From Pseudomonas putida (lineage in GTDB: Bacteria; Pseudomonadota; Gammaproteobacteria; Pseudomonadales; Pseudomonadaceae), in NCBI RefSeq assembly GCF_002906855.1, contig NZ_MINI01000038.1:62001-126000 (forward strand): DNA of 64,000 nt. The letters are read 5' to 3'. The position numbers were made by a program, and so were the translations under genes. Numbering within the stretch: the first letter of the stretch is position 1; every line of letters begins with the position of its first letter. The notes beneath the pieces were generated by a model, which saw only the letters and a list, made by a program, of their open reading frames with translations, had not been told where the DNA came from and ran no database searches. This document shows, piece by piece, positions 18,367 to 29,038 of the stretch.

Positions 18367-18476
18367 TTTACCTGTGAGTTTTTCTGACAAGTTTGCGCAA
18401 TCTTATCGGTTTTCAGCCGGCCTTGCCGTGGTTAGAGTAAAGCCCATCACTCATCGATTACGCCCTGGAGCGCCCC
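18367..18476. promoter_or_regulatory. trpI-trpB divergent control region
   Basis: 110 bases, close to the length of the known Pseudomonas trpI-trpB region that holds two TrpI sites overlapping both promoters. I infer the sites from context; I did not delimit them. Confidence 0.6.
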
Positions 18477-19694
18477 ATGACCCAGTCCCAATACCGTCCC
18501 GGCCCCGACGCCAACGGCCTGTTCGGCTCGTTCGGCGGCCGCTACGTGGCCGAAACCCTGATGCCGCTGGTGCTGGACCTGGCCCGCGAATACGAAGCGG
18601 CCAAGGCCGACCCCAAGTTCCTCGAAGAACTGGCCTACTTCCAGCGCGACTACATCGGCCGCCCGAACCCGCTGTACTTCGCCGAGCGCCTGACCGAACA
18701 CTGCGGCGGCGCGAAGATTTTCTTCAAGCGTGAAGAGCTGAACCACACCGGCGCGCACAAGGTGAATAACTGCATCGGCCAGGTGCTGCTGGCCAAGCGC
18801 ATGGGCAAAAAGCGCCTGATTGCCGAAACCGGCGCCGGCATGCACGGCGTGGCCACCGCCACTGTCGCTGCGCGCTTCGGCCTGCCTTGCGTGATCTATA
18901 TGGGCGCCACCGACATCGAACGCCAGCAGGCCAACGTGTTCCGCATGAAGCTGCTGGGCGCCGAGATCGTCCCGGTCACCGCTGGCACCGGCACCCTTAA
19001 AGACGCCATGAACGAAGCCCTGCGCGACTGGGTCACCAATGTCGACGACACCTTCTACCTGATCGGCACCGTGGCCGGCCCGCACCCGTACCCGGCGATG
19101 GTCCGCGACTTCCAGTCGATCATCGGCAAGGAAACCCGCGCCCAGTTGCAAGAGAAGGAAGGCCGCCTGCCGGACAGCCTGATCGCCTGCGTCGGCGGTG
19201 GCTCCAATGCCATGGGCCTGTTCCATGAGTTCCTCGAAGAACCGAGCGTGCAGATCATCGGCGTCGAAGCCGGCGGCCACGGCGTGCACACCGACAAGCA
19301 CGCCGCCAGCCTGAACGGCGGCGTACCGGGCGTGCTGCACGGCAACCGCACCTACTTGCTGCAGGACGAAGACGGCCAGATTACCGACGCCCACTCGATT
19401 TCTGCCGGCCTCGACTACCCGGGCATCGGCCCGGAACACGCCTACCTGCATGAAGTGAAGCGCGTCGAGTACGTCAGCATCACCGACGACGAAGCACTGG
19501 ATGCGTTCCATGCTACCTGCCGTCTGGAAGGCATCATTCCGGCCCTGGAAAGCTCCCACGCCCTGGCCGAAGCGATCAAGCGCGCACCGAACCTGCCCAA
19601 GGACCACCTGATGGTGATCTGCCTGTCCGGCCGCGGCGACAAAGACATGCAAACCGTGATGAACCACATGGCAGCCCAGGAGAAACAGGCATGA
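18477..19694 (+). CDS. trpB: Tryptophan synthase beta chain
   Basis: 405 residues. Joins indole and serine to tryptophan with PLP. PLP lysine is Lys95 in HTGAHKVNN; the phosphate-binding loop GGGSNAMG is present. Ribosome site GGAG before ATG 18477. Overlaps trpA by 4 bases (ATGA). Confidence 0.98.
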   Translation: MTQSQYRPGPDANGLFGSFGGRYVAETLMPLVLDLAREYEAAKADPKFLEELAYFQRDYIGRPNPLYFAERLTEHCGGAKIFFKREELNHTGAHKVNNCIGQVLLAKRMGKKRLIAETGAGMHGVATATVAARFGLPCVIYMGATDIERQQANVFRMKLLGAEIVPVTAGTGTLKDAMNEALRDWVTNVDDTFYLIGTVAGPHPYPAMVRDFQSIIGKETRAQLQEKEGRLPDSLIACVGGGSNAMGLFHEFLEEPSVQIIGVEAGGHGVHTDKHAASLNGGVPGVLHGNRTYLLQDEDGQITDAHSISAGLDYPGIGPEHAYLHEVKRVEYVSITDDEALDAFHATCRLEGIIPALESSHALAEAIKRAPNLPKDHLMVICLSGRGDKDMQTVMNHMAAQEKQA

Positions 19695-20500
19695 GCCGTC
19701 TTGAACAACGCTTCGCCGAACTGAAGGCCCAAGGCCGCTCCGCGCTGGTCACCTTCGTCACTGCTGGCGACCCGGGCTATGACGCTTCGCTGCAGATCCT
19801 CAAGGGCCTGCCGGCAGCTGGCGCCGATGTGATCGAACTGGGCATGCCGTTCACCGACCCGATGGCCGATGGCGTGGCCATCCAGCTCGCCACCCTGCGC
19901 GCCCTGGAAGCCGGCCAGACCCTGGCCAAGACCCTGCAGATGGTTCGCGAATTCCGTGTGGATAACCACACCACGCCAATCGTGCTGATGGGTTACTACA
20001 ACCCGATCCACCGCTTCGGTGTGGATAAGTTCGTTGCCGAAGCCAAGCAAGCAGGCGTCGATGGCCTGATCATCGTCGACCTGCCGCCAGAGCACGACGC
20101 CGAGCTGGCCACCCCGGCCCAGGCCGCGGGCATCGACTTCATCCGCCTGACCACCCCGACCACCGACGATGCGCGCCTGCCACGCGTGCTGGAACGCAGT
20201 TCCGGGTTCGTCTACTACGTCTCGGTTGCGGGCGTGACCGGTGCTGGTTCCGCGACTACCGAACACGTGACCGAGGCAATTGCCCGCCTGCGTCGGCATA
20301 CCGACCTGCCGATCAGTGTTGGTTTTGGTATTCGTACACCGGAGCAGGCCGCCGCGATCGCCCGCTTGGCCGATGGTGTGGTAGTGGGTTCGGCGCTGGT
20401 CGACAAGATTGCCCAGGCCAAGGATGCCGGTCAGGCGGTGAGCGATGTATTGAGCCTGTGCTCGGCACTGGCTGAAGGCGTGCGCGGCGCTCGTCGCTAA
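19691..20500 (+). CDS. trpA: Tryptophan synthase alpha chain
   Basis: 269 residues. Cleaves indoleglycerol phosphate to indole, which is channelled to TrpB. Catalytic Glu49 (VIELGMPF) and Asp60 (PMADG) are in place. Translationally coupled to trpB. Two DnaA-box nonamers lie inside the gene (19957, 20020). Confidence 0.98.
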   Translation: MSRLEQRFAELKAQGRSALVTFVTAGDPGYDASLQILKGLPAAGADVIELGMPFTDPMADGVAIQLATLRALEAGQTLAKTLQMVREFRVDNHTTPIVLMGYYNPIHRFGVDKFVAEAKQAGVDGLIIVDLPPEHDAELATPAQAAGIDFIRLTTPTTDDARLPRVLERSSGFVYYVSVAGVTGAGSATTEHVTEAIARLRRHTDLPISVGFGIRTPEQAAAIARLADGVVVGSALVDKIAQAKDAGQAVSDVLSLCSALAEGVRGARR

Positions 20501-20542
20501 ACCGCGTCGCCCGCTTCTACAGGTACAGCGCTGCATTCGGGC

Positions 20543-20594
20543 CCTGTGCTACCCCTGTAGGAGCGGGCTTGCCCCGCGAAGAGCCCAGCACAGG
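20543..20594. repeat. Single REP sequence after trpBA
   Basis: A 25-base putida REP (20556-20580, beginning TGTAGGAGCGGGC and ending CCCCGCGAA) inside outer complementary arms CCTGTGCT/AGCACAGG. Lies between convergent genes. Confidence 0.8.
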
Positions 20595-20604
20595 CTAGTA
20601 CGGT

Positions 20605-20937
20605 CTACCCACCAAAGATCGACAGATTCAGAGGCCTCACGGCCCCCATCCAGATTGCATGATCCCGGTGATCCGCCAGCTCATCCCCGGTGAGAGGATG
20701 CAGAAACACCACCAAGCCCTTCCGATACAGCGCCAACCAAGGCAACACCACCCCCACGAACTCCGGCTCGAAAGCCAGCTGACAGCTCCAGTCCGGGTGC
20801 GGTCCGACCGGTTTCTGGTGCATGCGCCCCATGGTCACGGGGAACAGCCGCGCCGCTTCCTCGCAAAGCTCACGGGCCTGCTCGATAGTGGATGCGTCGT
20901 AGTACACATGGGCGTGGTAACCCTTGATCCTCTGCAC
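20605..20937 (-). CDS. DOPA 4,5-dioxygenase-family protein
   Basis: 110 residues matching the small DOPA dioxygenase-like family (PF08883): YHAHVYYDASTIEQA at the N-terminus, then PHPDWSCQLAF with further His. Real substrate in bacteria is unknown. Start GTG 20937 with AGGAG 6 bases upstream; longer frames upstream lack a ribosome site and would overlap the divergent gene. Confidence 0.85.
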   Translation of the reverse strand: MQRIKGYHAHVYYDASTIEQARELCEEAARLFPVTMGRMHQKPVGPHPDWSCQLAFEPEFVGVVLPWLALYRKGLVVFLHPLTGDELADHRDHAIWMGAVRPLNLSIFGG

Positions 20938-20991
20938 GATAACTCCTGATTGCGGTCCAACGATCACCCCACCTGCAAAGGGAGTGATGCG

Positions 20992-21537
20992 GTGAAAAAT
21001 GCCGAAACCCCAGTGTTCAAACTGGTGTTGTTCGGGGCTGAAAGCAGCCTGGGCAATGCCCTGATGATCGAGCTGCTGGCGCGCCAGCACGAGGTCATTG
21101 CGGTAGTCGACGACCTCAACCGTCATACGCCACGCCCTGGACTGCATTTCAAGATAGGTGCGCTGGGCGATGCCGACCAGGTGGAGCAGGGCGCGGCAGG
21201 GGGCTCGGCGGTGATTGCGCTGCTGGCGCCGGGTGATCTGGCGACGCAAGCACGGGCGAGCGGAGCGCTGCTGGCCGGACTGGCCCGCACGACTATACGC
21301 CGGCTGCTGCTGGTGGGCGATTTTGAAGTGCTCGATGAGCCCGTCAAGTACAGCGAGGCGGAGCGCGTATGCGTTGATCAGGTGGTCGATGGGCTACAGC
21401 GCAGTTCGTTGCGCTGGACGCTGATCAACATGCCAGCAGCACTTTCGGAAGAGGGCTTGGCACGTATAGCGGCGGGGATGGTGGACATGCTGGAGCTGGA
21501 CTTGCACCGGGGCGAGCATTTGAACTTCGTGCTCTAG
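20992..21537 (+). CDS. Rossmann-fold NAD(P)-binding protein (NmrA/SDR-like)
   Basis: 181 residues. LVLFGAESSLGNALMIELLARQHEV near the N-terminus is a dinucleotide-binding beta-alpha-beta unit; GDFEVLDEPV follows. Shorter than a full SDR and without an evident YXXXK catalytic pair, so it may sense rather than turn over the cofactor. GTG 20992 has AAAGGGAG 6 bases upstream. Divergent from the DOPA dioxygenase-like gene. Confidence 0.8.
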   Translation: MKNAETPVFKLVLFGAESSLGNALMIELLARQHEVIAVVDDLNRHTPRPGLHFKIGALGDADQVEQGAAGGSAVIALLAPGDLATQARASGALLAGLARTTIRRLLLVGDFEVLDEPVKYSEAERVCVDQVVDGLQRSSLRWTLINMPAALSEEGLARIAAGMVDMLELDLHRGEHLNFVL

Positions 21538-21543
21538 ATTGCC

Positions 21544-21562
21544 GGGGCTGCTGCGCAGCCCC
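21544..21562. terminator. Hairpin between convergent genes
   Basis: GGGGCTGC/GCAGCCCC with TGC loop between stops at 21537 (+) and 21570 (-). No T tract. Confidence 0.45.
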
Positions 21563-21569
21563 AGGGATC

Positions 21570-22469
21570 TCACAGACTGCGCTCTTGCTCCAGCCAATCG
21601 ACGAACCGCTCAATCAAGGCCCCGCGCCGTTTGCGCGGCGGCAGCACCACGTAATACCCCCGCGCCGAGCGCAAACTCCCTTCCAGCGGCCGGCACAGCA
21701 ATCCTTGCTCCACCAGCCCATCCACCAGGTGCCCCCAGCCGATCGCCACCCCCTGACCGGCAATCGCCGCCTGGATCAGCAAGGTGTAGTTATCAAACCG
21801 CAACTGCCCGGGCGGCGGCGGGCTGGCCACGCCAAACCCACGAAACACCCCCGCCCAATCAAACCAGCGGCTGGCCTGCTCACCGCGCAAATGGAGCAAT
21901 GGCAACCGTTGCAAAGCCTCGGCTGACAAGGGTTTGCCATGAATCAGCCGCGGGCTGCAAACCGGGAAAACCTCCTCGTCGAACAGCCAACGGCTCTCGC
22001 CCTGATGGAAGCGCCCATCACCAAACAGCACTGCCACATCGATATCCGGGCGCAGCATCCCCTGGCTGCGCTCACCGGTCACCAGGCTCACATCGACCTG
22101 TGGATAAGTCTCGTGAAAGCGCTGCAGCCGTGGCATCAGCCAGAACGCCGCGAAGGCAAAGTCGGTGGCCACCTGCAGCACTTCACGCTGGCCGCGCCCA
22201 CTGGCCTGGGCAATGCCGTCATCCATCGCCTGCAGGCCTTGGTGCACCTGCTCGAACAGCAGCTGGCCCGCCTCGGTCAGCTCGATGCCACGGTATATAC
22301 GGTCGAACAGGCGGGTGCCTAGCTGCGCCTCCAGGCGCTTCACCTGCTGGCTCACCGCTGGTTGCGTAGTGCCCAACTCCAGCGCCGCTGCGGTAAAGCC
22401 ACGCAAGCGGGCCGCAGACTCGAATACGCGCAAAGCATCCAGCGATAACTCGGCAAGGTGATCAAACAT
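21570..22469 (-). CDS. LysR-type regulator, probably of choline-sulfate use
   Basis: 299 residues with an N-terminal HTH (RGFTAAALELGTTQPAVSQQV) and LysR substrate domain. Divergent from betC; in Pseudomonas this gene is the choline sulfate utilisation regulator. ATG 22469 is chosen because the LysR fold begins there; the longer frame has no better start. Confidence 0.88.
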   Translation of the reverse strand: MFDHLAELSLDALRVFESAARLRGFTAAALELGTTQPAVSQQVKRLEAQLGTRLFDRIYRGIELTEAGQLLFEQVHQGLQAMDDGIAQASGRGQREVLQVATDFAFAAFWLMPRLQRFHETYPQVDVSLVTGERSQGMLRPDIDVAVLFGDGRFHQGESRWLFDEEVFPVCSPRLIHGKPLSAEALQRLPLLHLRGEQASRWFDWAGVFRGFGVASPPPPGQLRFDNYTLLIQAAIAGQGVAIGWGHLVDGLVEQGLLCRPLEGSLRSARGYYVVLPPRKRRGALIERFVDWLEQERSL

Positions 22470-22577
22470 AAGCTCAGCTAATCCCAGACATTGCCCGCCA
22501 TGGGCTTTACCCATGTTATTCACAGTCGCATCTTGGTAGGCAAGCGGTTCGCATAACCCTCAACGATGGAAGCCACC

Positions 22578-24095
22578 ATGACGCGCCCGAATATCCTGTT
22601 CATCATGGCCGACCAGATGGCCGCGCCTTTGCTGCCAATCCATGGCCCTTCGCCTATCCAGATGCCCCACCTGAGCCGCCTCGCCGAGCAAGCGGTGGTG
22701 TTCGATTCGGCCTACTGCAACAGCCCACTGTGTGCACCGTCACGCTTCACCCTGGTCAGCGGACAACTGCCAAGCCGTATCGGCGCCTACGACAACGCAG
22801 CCGATTTCCCCGCCGACGTACCGACTTATGCACACTACTTGCGCCGCCTGGGCTACCGCACCGCGCTGTCGGGCAAGATGCACTTCTGCGGGCCGGACCA
22901 GCTGCACGGCTATGAAGAGCGCCTGACCAGCGACATCTACCCCGCTGATTACGGTTGGGCGGTGAACTGGGATGAGCCGGACGTGCGCCCGAGCTGGTAC
23001 CACAACATGTCCTCGGTGCTGCAGGCCGGTCCTTGCGTGCGCACCAACCAGCTGGACTTCGACGAGGAGGTCGTGTTCAAGGCGCGCCAGTACCTCTACG
23101 ACCACGTGCGCGAAAACGATGGCCGGCCGTTCTGCCTGACCGTGTCCATGACGCACCCGCACGACCCGTACACTATCCCCAAACGCTACTGGGATCGCTA
23201 CGAGGCTGTGGATATCCCCATGCCCCGCGCTGAATTCAGCCAGGCAGAGCTCGACCCTCATTCACAACGCCTGCTCAAGGTCTACGACCTGTGGAACAAG
23301 CCGCTGCCTGTGGACAAGATCCGCGACGCCCGCCGCGCCTACTTCGGCGCCTGCAGCTACATCGATGACAACATCGGCCAACTGCTGGAGACCCTGGAGG
23401 AATGCAACCTGGCCGACGATACCCTGATCGTGTTCTCCGGCGACCACGGCGACATGCTGGGCGAGCGCGGCCTCTGGTACAAGATGCACTGGTTCGAGAT
23501 GTCGGCACGCGTCCCCCTGCTGGTACACGCGCCCAAACGCTTCTGCGCAAGCCGCATCAGCGCCTCGGTGTCGACCTGCGACGTGCTGCCGACCCTGGTC
23601 GAACTGGCCGGCGGCGCTGTGGATAACCATCTGCACCTGGACGGCCGCTCACTGCTCGGCCACCTGCAAGGGCAGGGCGGCCACGACGAAGTGATCGGCG
23701 AATACATGGCCGAAGGTACCGTCGGCCCGCTGATGATGATTCGCCGTGGGCCATACAAATTCGTGTACAGCGAAGACGACCCTTGCCTACTCTATGACCT
23801 GAACCGCGACCCGCACGAGCGGGAGAACCTCACCGGCAGCCCGGACCACCAGGCGCTGCTGCAGGCATTTGTCGAGGAAGCACAGCACCGCTGGGATATC
23901 CCCGGCCTGCGCCAGCAAGTCCTGGCCAGCCAACGCCGCCGCCGCCTGGTGGCCGAGGCGCTGGCAATCGGCAAGCTGAAAAGCTGGGACCACCAACCGC
24001 TGGTGGAGGCCAGCCAACAGTACATGCGCAACCATATCGATCTCGACGACCTCGAGCGCAAGGCACGTTATCCACAGCCCGCCCCCATGGATTGA
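22578..24095 (+). CDS. betC: Choline-sulfatase
   Basis: 505 residues. Hydrolyses choline-O-sulfate to choline and sulfate, supplying osmoprotectant precursor, carbon and sulfur. Sulfatase signature CAPSR with Cys52 (converted to formylglycine); metal ligand Asp12 and the later DHGDMLGERG. ATG 22578 has GGA upstream; ATG 22566 has no ribosome site. Followed 14 bases later by choX. Confidence 0.95.
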   Translation: MTRPNILFIMADQMAAPLLPIHGPSPIQMPHLSRLAEQAVVFDSAYCNSPLCAPSRFTLVSGQLPSRIGAYDNAADFPADVPTYAHYLRRLGYRTALSGKMHFCGPDQLHGYEERLTSDIYPADYGWAVNWDEPDVRPSWYHNMSSVLQAGPCVRTNQLDFDEEVVFKARQYLYDHVRENDGRPFCLTVSMTHPHDPYTIPKRYWDRYEAVDIPMPRAEFSQAELDPHSQRLLKVYDLWNKPLPVDKIRDARRAYFGACSYIDDNIGQLLETLEECNLADDTLIVFSGDHGDMLGERGLWYKMHWFEMSARVPLLVHAPKRFCASRISASVSTCDVLPTLVELAGGAVDNHLHLDGRSLLGHLQGQGGHDEVIGEYMAEGTVGPLMMIRRGPYKFVYSEDDPCLLYDLNRDPHERENLTGSPDHQALLQAFVEEAQHRWDIPGLRQQVLASQRRRRLVAEALAIGKLKSWDHQPLVEASQQYMRNHIDLDDLERKARYPQPAPMD

Positions 24096-24109
24096 GAAGA
24101 GAGGCCGCC

Positions 24110-25051
24110 ATGCACAAGTTCTCCACCGCCGTATTCGCCCTGGCTCTGCCTCTGGCTCTAGCCACCGCCACCGCCACGGCCCACGCCGCCGACAGCAACG
24201 CACAATGCAACACCGTGAAGATGGCCGACCCCGGCTGGAGCGACATCGCCTCGACCAACGCCGTCGCCCGGCTGCTGCTGGAAAGCCTCGGCTACCAGGT
24301 GAAGATCGACAGCCTGGCGGTACCGATCATATACGGCGGCCTCAAGGACGGCCGGGTCGACGCCTTCCTCGGCAACTGGATGCCGGCGCATCAGGGCTTC
24401 CATGACAAGTTCATCGCCAATGGCGATGTGCAGCAGCTGTCGCGCAACCTGGAAGGCACCCAGTTCACCCTGGCGGTACCGGATTACGTATGGAATGCCG
24501 GGGTGAAGGATTTTGCCGACCTGCAAAAGCACGCTGACCAGTTCGACAAGAAGCTGTATGGCATCGGCTCCGGTGCGCCAGCGAACCTGTCGCTGAAGGA
24601 AATCATTGACAAGAACGAATTCAACCTGGGCCAGTGGAAGCTGGTGGAGTCCAGCGAGCAGGCGATGCTGGCGCAGGTGGACAGGGCGGTGAAGAAACAG
24701 CAGTTCATCACCTTCCTCGGCTGGACGCCGCACCCGATGAACGTGAAGCTGAAGATGCACTACCTGACGGGCGGGGAGAAGTGGTTCGGCAGCCAGGGCG
24801 AGGTGTTCACACTGACCCGCAAGGGTTATCCACAAGCCTGCCCGAATGCGGCGAAGCTGCTGGGCAATCTGAGTTTCACCCTGGACATGGAAAACACAAT
24901 CATGGCGGAGGTTGTGGATAAGAAGATCAGCTTTGATGAGGCGGCCAAGGCTTGGGTGAAACAGCACCCCGAGCTATTGGAAGGGTGGTTGGCGGGGGTG
25001 ACCACCAAGGCTGATGGCGATGCCTTGGAGGCCGTCAAAACCAAGCTCTAA
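24110..25051 (+). CDS. choX: Choline/betaine ABC transporter substrate-binding protein
   Basis: 313 residues with a signal peptide (to about residue 27, ATAHAAD). OpuAC/ChoX-type periplasmic binding protein (VDAFLGNWMPAHQ, TFLGWTPHPMN). Permease and ATPase genes (choW/choV) are not adjacent, so it must share components encoded elsewhere. GAGAGG ribosome site before ATG 24110. Probably one operon with betC. Confidence 0.92.
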   Translation: MHKFSTAVFALALPLALATATATAHAADSNAQCNTVKMADPGWSDIASTNAVARLLLESLGYQVKIDSLAVPIIYGGLKDGRVDAFLGNWMPAHQGFHDKFIANGDVQQLSRNLEGTQFTLAVPDYVWNAGVKDFADLQKHADQFDKKLYGIGSGAPANLSLKEIIDKNEFNLGQWKLVESSEQAMLAQVDRAVKKQQFITFLGWTPHPMNVKLKMHYLTGGEKWFGSQGEVFTLTRKGYPQACPNAAKLLGNLSFTLDMENTIMAEVVDKKISFDEAAKAWVKQHPELLEGWLAGVTTKADGDALEAVKTKL

Positions 25052-25073
25052 TACTCGCTCCGGCATAGATCCC

Positions 25074-25160
25074 TGTAGGAGCGGGCTTGTCCCGCGAAGA
25101 AGGCAACACGGTACATGGCACCGGCTTCGCCGGTGTTCGCGGGGCAAGCCCGCTCCTACA
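25074..25160. repeat. REPIN (paired REP), arms facing inward
   Basis: Two 25-base REPs in inverted order: 25074-25098 (begins TGTAGGAGCGGGC) and 25136-25160 (ends GCCCGCTCCTACA), one mismatch between arms. The 37-base spacer holds a further CACCGGC/GCCGGTG hairpin. Lies between choX and aroE. Confidence 0.88.
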
Positions 25161-25185
25161 TGGGTAATGTGCAGGCTCGCAAATA

Positions 25186-26010
25186 TCAGCCCCGAGCCAA
25201 CTGGCGGCGCAGTTCAGCAAGCACCGGCGCCGTATCCGGTCGTACCCCACGCCAGATAAAGAAGGCTTCCGCCGCCTGCTCAGCCAACATCCCCAACCCA
25301 TCCAGAACCTTGGCCGCCCCCAGCTGGGTAGCCCACTGGCAGAACGGCGTCGGTTCCTTGCCATACATCATGTCGTAGCACACCGTGCGCCCCGCCTCGA
25401 CCAGGCTGTCGGCAATCGGCGGCAATTCACCGGCCAGGCTCGCCGAGGTGGCGTTGATGATCACGTCCACCGGCTCCTGCAACCAGGCAAACCCACTGGC
25501 CACCACCGGCCCCAGTTCATCGAACTCCCGCGCCAGCTGCTCGGCCTTCTCCACGGTGCGGTTGGCAATCACCAGCGACTGCGGCTGGTGTGCCAGGATC
25601 GGCTCCAGCACGCCGCGCACGGCGCCACCGGCCCCGAGGATGAGGATGCGCTTGCCGGCCAGTTCGACTCCGGCGTTCACCGTCAGGTCGCGCACCAGGC
25701 CGGCACCGTCGGTGTTGTCGCCCTGCAATGTGCCGTCAGCCAGCTTGCTCAGCGTGTTCACCGCTCCCGCGCGCTGGGCACGTGGAGTGAGGCTGTCGCA
25801 CAGACGGTAGGCCTCTTCCTTGAACGGTACGGTGACGTTGCCGCCGCTGCCTTGCTTGAAGAAGCCGCGCGCGCAATCGCTGAACTCGTCCAGCGGCGCC
25901 AGCAAGGTGGCATATTCCAGGTCCTGGCCGGTCTGCTCGGCGAACAGGCGGTGGATCAGCGGCGACTTGCTGTGGCCGATGGGGTTACCGAAAACAACAT
26001 ACTGGTCCAT
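25186..26010 (-). CDS. aroE: Shikimate dehydrogenase
   Basis: 274 residues. Reduces 3-dehydroshikimate with [31 protein letters not shown] (catalytic Lys) and the NADP loop [10 protein letters not shown] are present. ATG 26010 has AAGGA 6 bases upstream. 25 bases downstream of hemF, same strand. Confidence 0.97.
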   Translation of the reverse strand: MDQYVVFGNPIGHSKSPLIHRLFAEQTGQDLEYATLLAPLDEFSDCARGFFKQGSGGNVTVPFKEEAYRLCDSLTPRAQRAGAVNTLSKLADGTLQGDNTDGAGLVRDLTVNAGVELAGKRILILGAGGAVRGVLEPILAHQPQSLVIANRTVEKAEQLAREFDELGPVVASGFAWLQEPVDVIINATSASLAGELPPIADSLVEAGRTVCYDMMYGKEPTPFCQWATQLGAAKVLDGLGMLAEQAAEAFFIWRGVRPDTAPVLAELRRQLARG

Positions 26011-26035
26011 GGCGATTCCTTGTTTATCCACAGGC

Positions 26036-27029
<994 letters not shown>

Positions 27030-27082
27030 GCAAAGGCGTCCGATAGAAGGCCTTTTCCCGATCCCGACAACAGGAGTGCGAG

Positions 27083-28060
27083 ATGGCCAAGCGTATCCAG
27101 TTCAGCCAGCACGGCGGCCCGGAAGTGCTGCAACTTGTGGAATTCGAACCCGCCCCACCCGGGCCGCAGCAGGTGCGTGTGCGCAACCATGCGATCGGCC
27201 TGAACTTCATCGACACGTACTTCCGCAGCGGGCTGTACGCGCCGCCATCCTTGCCCTCTGGCCTGGGTACCGAGGCGGCAGGCGTGGTCGAGGCAGTGGG
27301 CGAGGGCGTGACCCGGTTGAAGGTCGGTGACCGTGTGGCCCATGCCGGCGGCCCGCTGGGCGCCTACAGCGAAGTGCATACGCTGCCGGAGGCCAACCTG
27401 GTCAAGCTGCCGGACAACATCAGCTTCGAGCAGGCGGCAGCGGTGATGCTCAAGGGGCTGACCGTGCAGTACCTGTTGAAGCAGACCTATGAGGTGAAGC
27501 CGGGCGACGTGATCCTGTTCCACGCCGCAGCGGGTGGCGTCGGTTCGCTGGCCTGCCAGTGGGCCAAGGCCCTGGGCGCCAAGCTGATCGGCACCGTCAG
27601 CTCCGCCGAAAAGGCCGAGCGGGCCAAGGCGCTGGGGGCGTGGGCGACCATCGACTACAGCCGCGAGGACGTGGCCAAGCGGGTGCTGGAGCTGACCGAT
27701 GGCAAGAAGTGCCCGGTGGTGTATGACGGCGTCGGTGCCGACACCTGGCTGACCTCGCTGGACTGCCTGCAGCCGCGCGGGTTGATGGTGAGCTTTGGCA
27801 ATGCCTCGGGGGCGGTGAGCGGGGTGAACCTGGGGATCCTGTCGCAGAAGGGCTCGCTGTATGTGACCCGGCCGACCTTGGCGACCTATGCCAACAATGC
27901 CGAGAACACCCAGGCCATGGCTGATGACCTGTTTGCGATGATTGCCAGTGGGAAGCTGGTTGTGGATATCCAGCAGCGGTATCCGTTGAGTGAGGCGGCG
28001 AAGGCGCAAGAGGAGTTGTCGGCGCGCAGGACTGTCGGCTCTACCGTTCTGCTACCTTGA
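27083..28060 (+). CDS. qor: NADPH quinone oxidoreductase
   Basis: 325 residues; zinc-less medium-chain dehydrogenase. GTEAAGVVEAVGEGV and the cofactor loop HAAAGGVGSLACQWAKALGA identify the Qor family. ATG 27083 follows AGGAGTGCGAG. Divergent from hemF, as in other Pseudomonas. Confidence 0.95.
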   Translation: MAKRIQFSQHGGPEVLQLVEFEPAPPGPQQVRVRNHAIGLNFIDTYFRSGLYAPPSLPSGLGTEAAGVVEAVGEGVTRLKVGDRVAHAGGPLGAYSEVHTLPEANLVKLPDNISFEQAAAVMLKGLTVQYLLKQTYEVKPGDVILFHAAAGGVGSLACQWAKALGAKLIGTVSSAEKAERAKALGAWATIDYSREDVAKRVLELTDGKKCPVVYDGVGADTWLTSLDCLQPRGLMVSFGNASGAVSGVNLGILSQKGSLYVTRPTLATYANNAENTQAMADDLFAMIASGKLVVDIQQRYPLSEAAKAQEELSARRTVGSTVLLP

Positions 28061-28108
28061 GCCGAACACTGCACTTGAGCCTGTAGACACTCGCCGATGG
28101 AGCGTCTT

Positions 28109-28352
28109 CGCCTATCAGACCGAGCGCCGCCCACGCGGCGCATCGCGAGCTGTCGCTCGCTCCTACGTTTGTTTCTGGCCAGTTACGCCTGTGCCAGTCG
28201 TGCGCGACCGCCTTGTTGGTACGACGCAATATCGAGCCAGGCACCAAAGGCGTTCGCGCGCAAAGCGCATAGAATTGACTGGCACGAAACAAACGTAGGA
28301 GCGAGCAACAGCTCGCGATGCGCCGCGCGGGCGGCGCTCGATCTCACAGGCG
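28109..28352. repeat. 244-bp inverted-repeat element (REP/MITE-like)
   Basis: Arms 28109-28183 and 28278-28352; the inner 62 bases of each match at 58 positions. Each arm contains CGCGAGCTG..GCTCGCTCCTAC, a REP type different from the 25-base REPs elsewhere here. The 94-base loop has no gene. It fills most of the 378-base gap between qor and tsaC. Confidence 0.85.
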
Positions 28353-28438
28353 CTGAAAATTCAAAGGCAGGCACCTGTCAGCCCTTACACTTTCTTTTTC
28401 AGCTTACAGAGCCGCTTGAGGTACAACCGCCAGCGGTA

Positions 28439-28996
28439 TCAGCCCGGCCGCACGACCTCACCAGTAGCCAGATTCCGAATCACACTCGGATTCTTCCGTC
28501 CGCCCAGCGCTCCCCCAAGCACCAGGTCCAGCTGGCCATGGAAATACTGCTCCACCCGCAAGCGGGTCTTGGCCGCCGGGCGCCCGCCCGGGTTGCAGGA
28601 GGTGGAAATCAACGGCCCGACCAAGGCACACAGCTCGCGCACCACCGGGTGATCACTGACCCGCAGCGCCACAGTGTCATGCTGCCCGGTCACCCACTCG
28701 GGCAACAGGTCCTGGTGCGGTACCAGCCAGGTGTTCGGCCCCGGCCAGGTGCTGCCCATGCGGTCAATCCAGTCCTCAGGGAAGTCCTCGAACAGGAAGT
28801 CGAACTGGCGGATGTTGTCGGCGATCAGAATCAGCCCTTTATCCACAGGCCGCGACTTCAGCGCCAGCAGGCGATACACCGCGTCCTCGTTCCATGGGTC
28901 GCAGCCCAGGCCCCAGACCGCTTCCGTCGGGTAGGCGATCACTGCGCCCGCCCGGATCTCACGTGCGGCTTGTTGCACACGAAAACTGCTCACCAT
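28439..28996 (-). CDS. tsaC: Threonylcarbamoyl-AMP synthase
   Basis: 185 residues, Sua5/YrdC fold. Makes threonylcarbamoyl-AMP for t6A37 of t[31 protein letters not shown] and [11 protein letters not shown] are family blocks. Lacks the extra C-terminal domain, so TsaC rather than Sua5. Clusters with dprA as usual. Confidence 0.95.
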   Translation of the reverse strand: MVSSFRVQQAAREIRAGAVIAYPTEAVWGLGCDPWNEDAVYRLLALKSRPVDKGLILIADNIRQFDFLFEDFPEDWIDRMGSTWPGPNTWLVPHQDLLPEWVTGQHDTVALRVSDHPVVRELCALVGPLISTSCNPGGRPAAKTRLRVEQYFHGQLDLVLGGALGGRKNPSVIRNLATGEVVRPG

Positions 28997-29038
28997 TTGC
29001 GTCTCTCCGCCTTTTAACCTTGCTTGCGCGCAGTGTAC

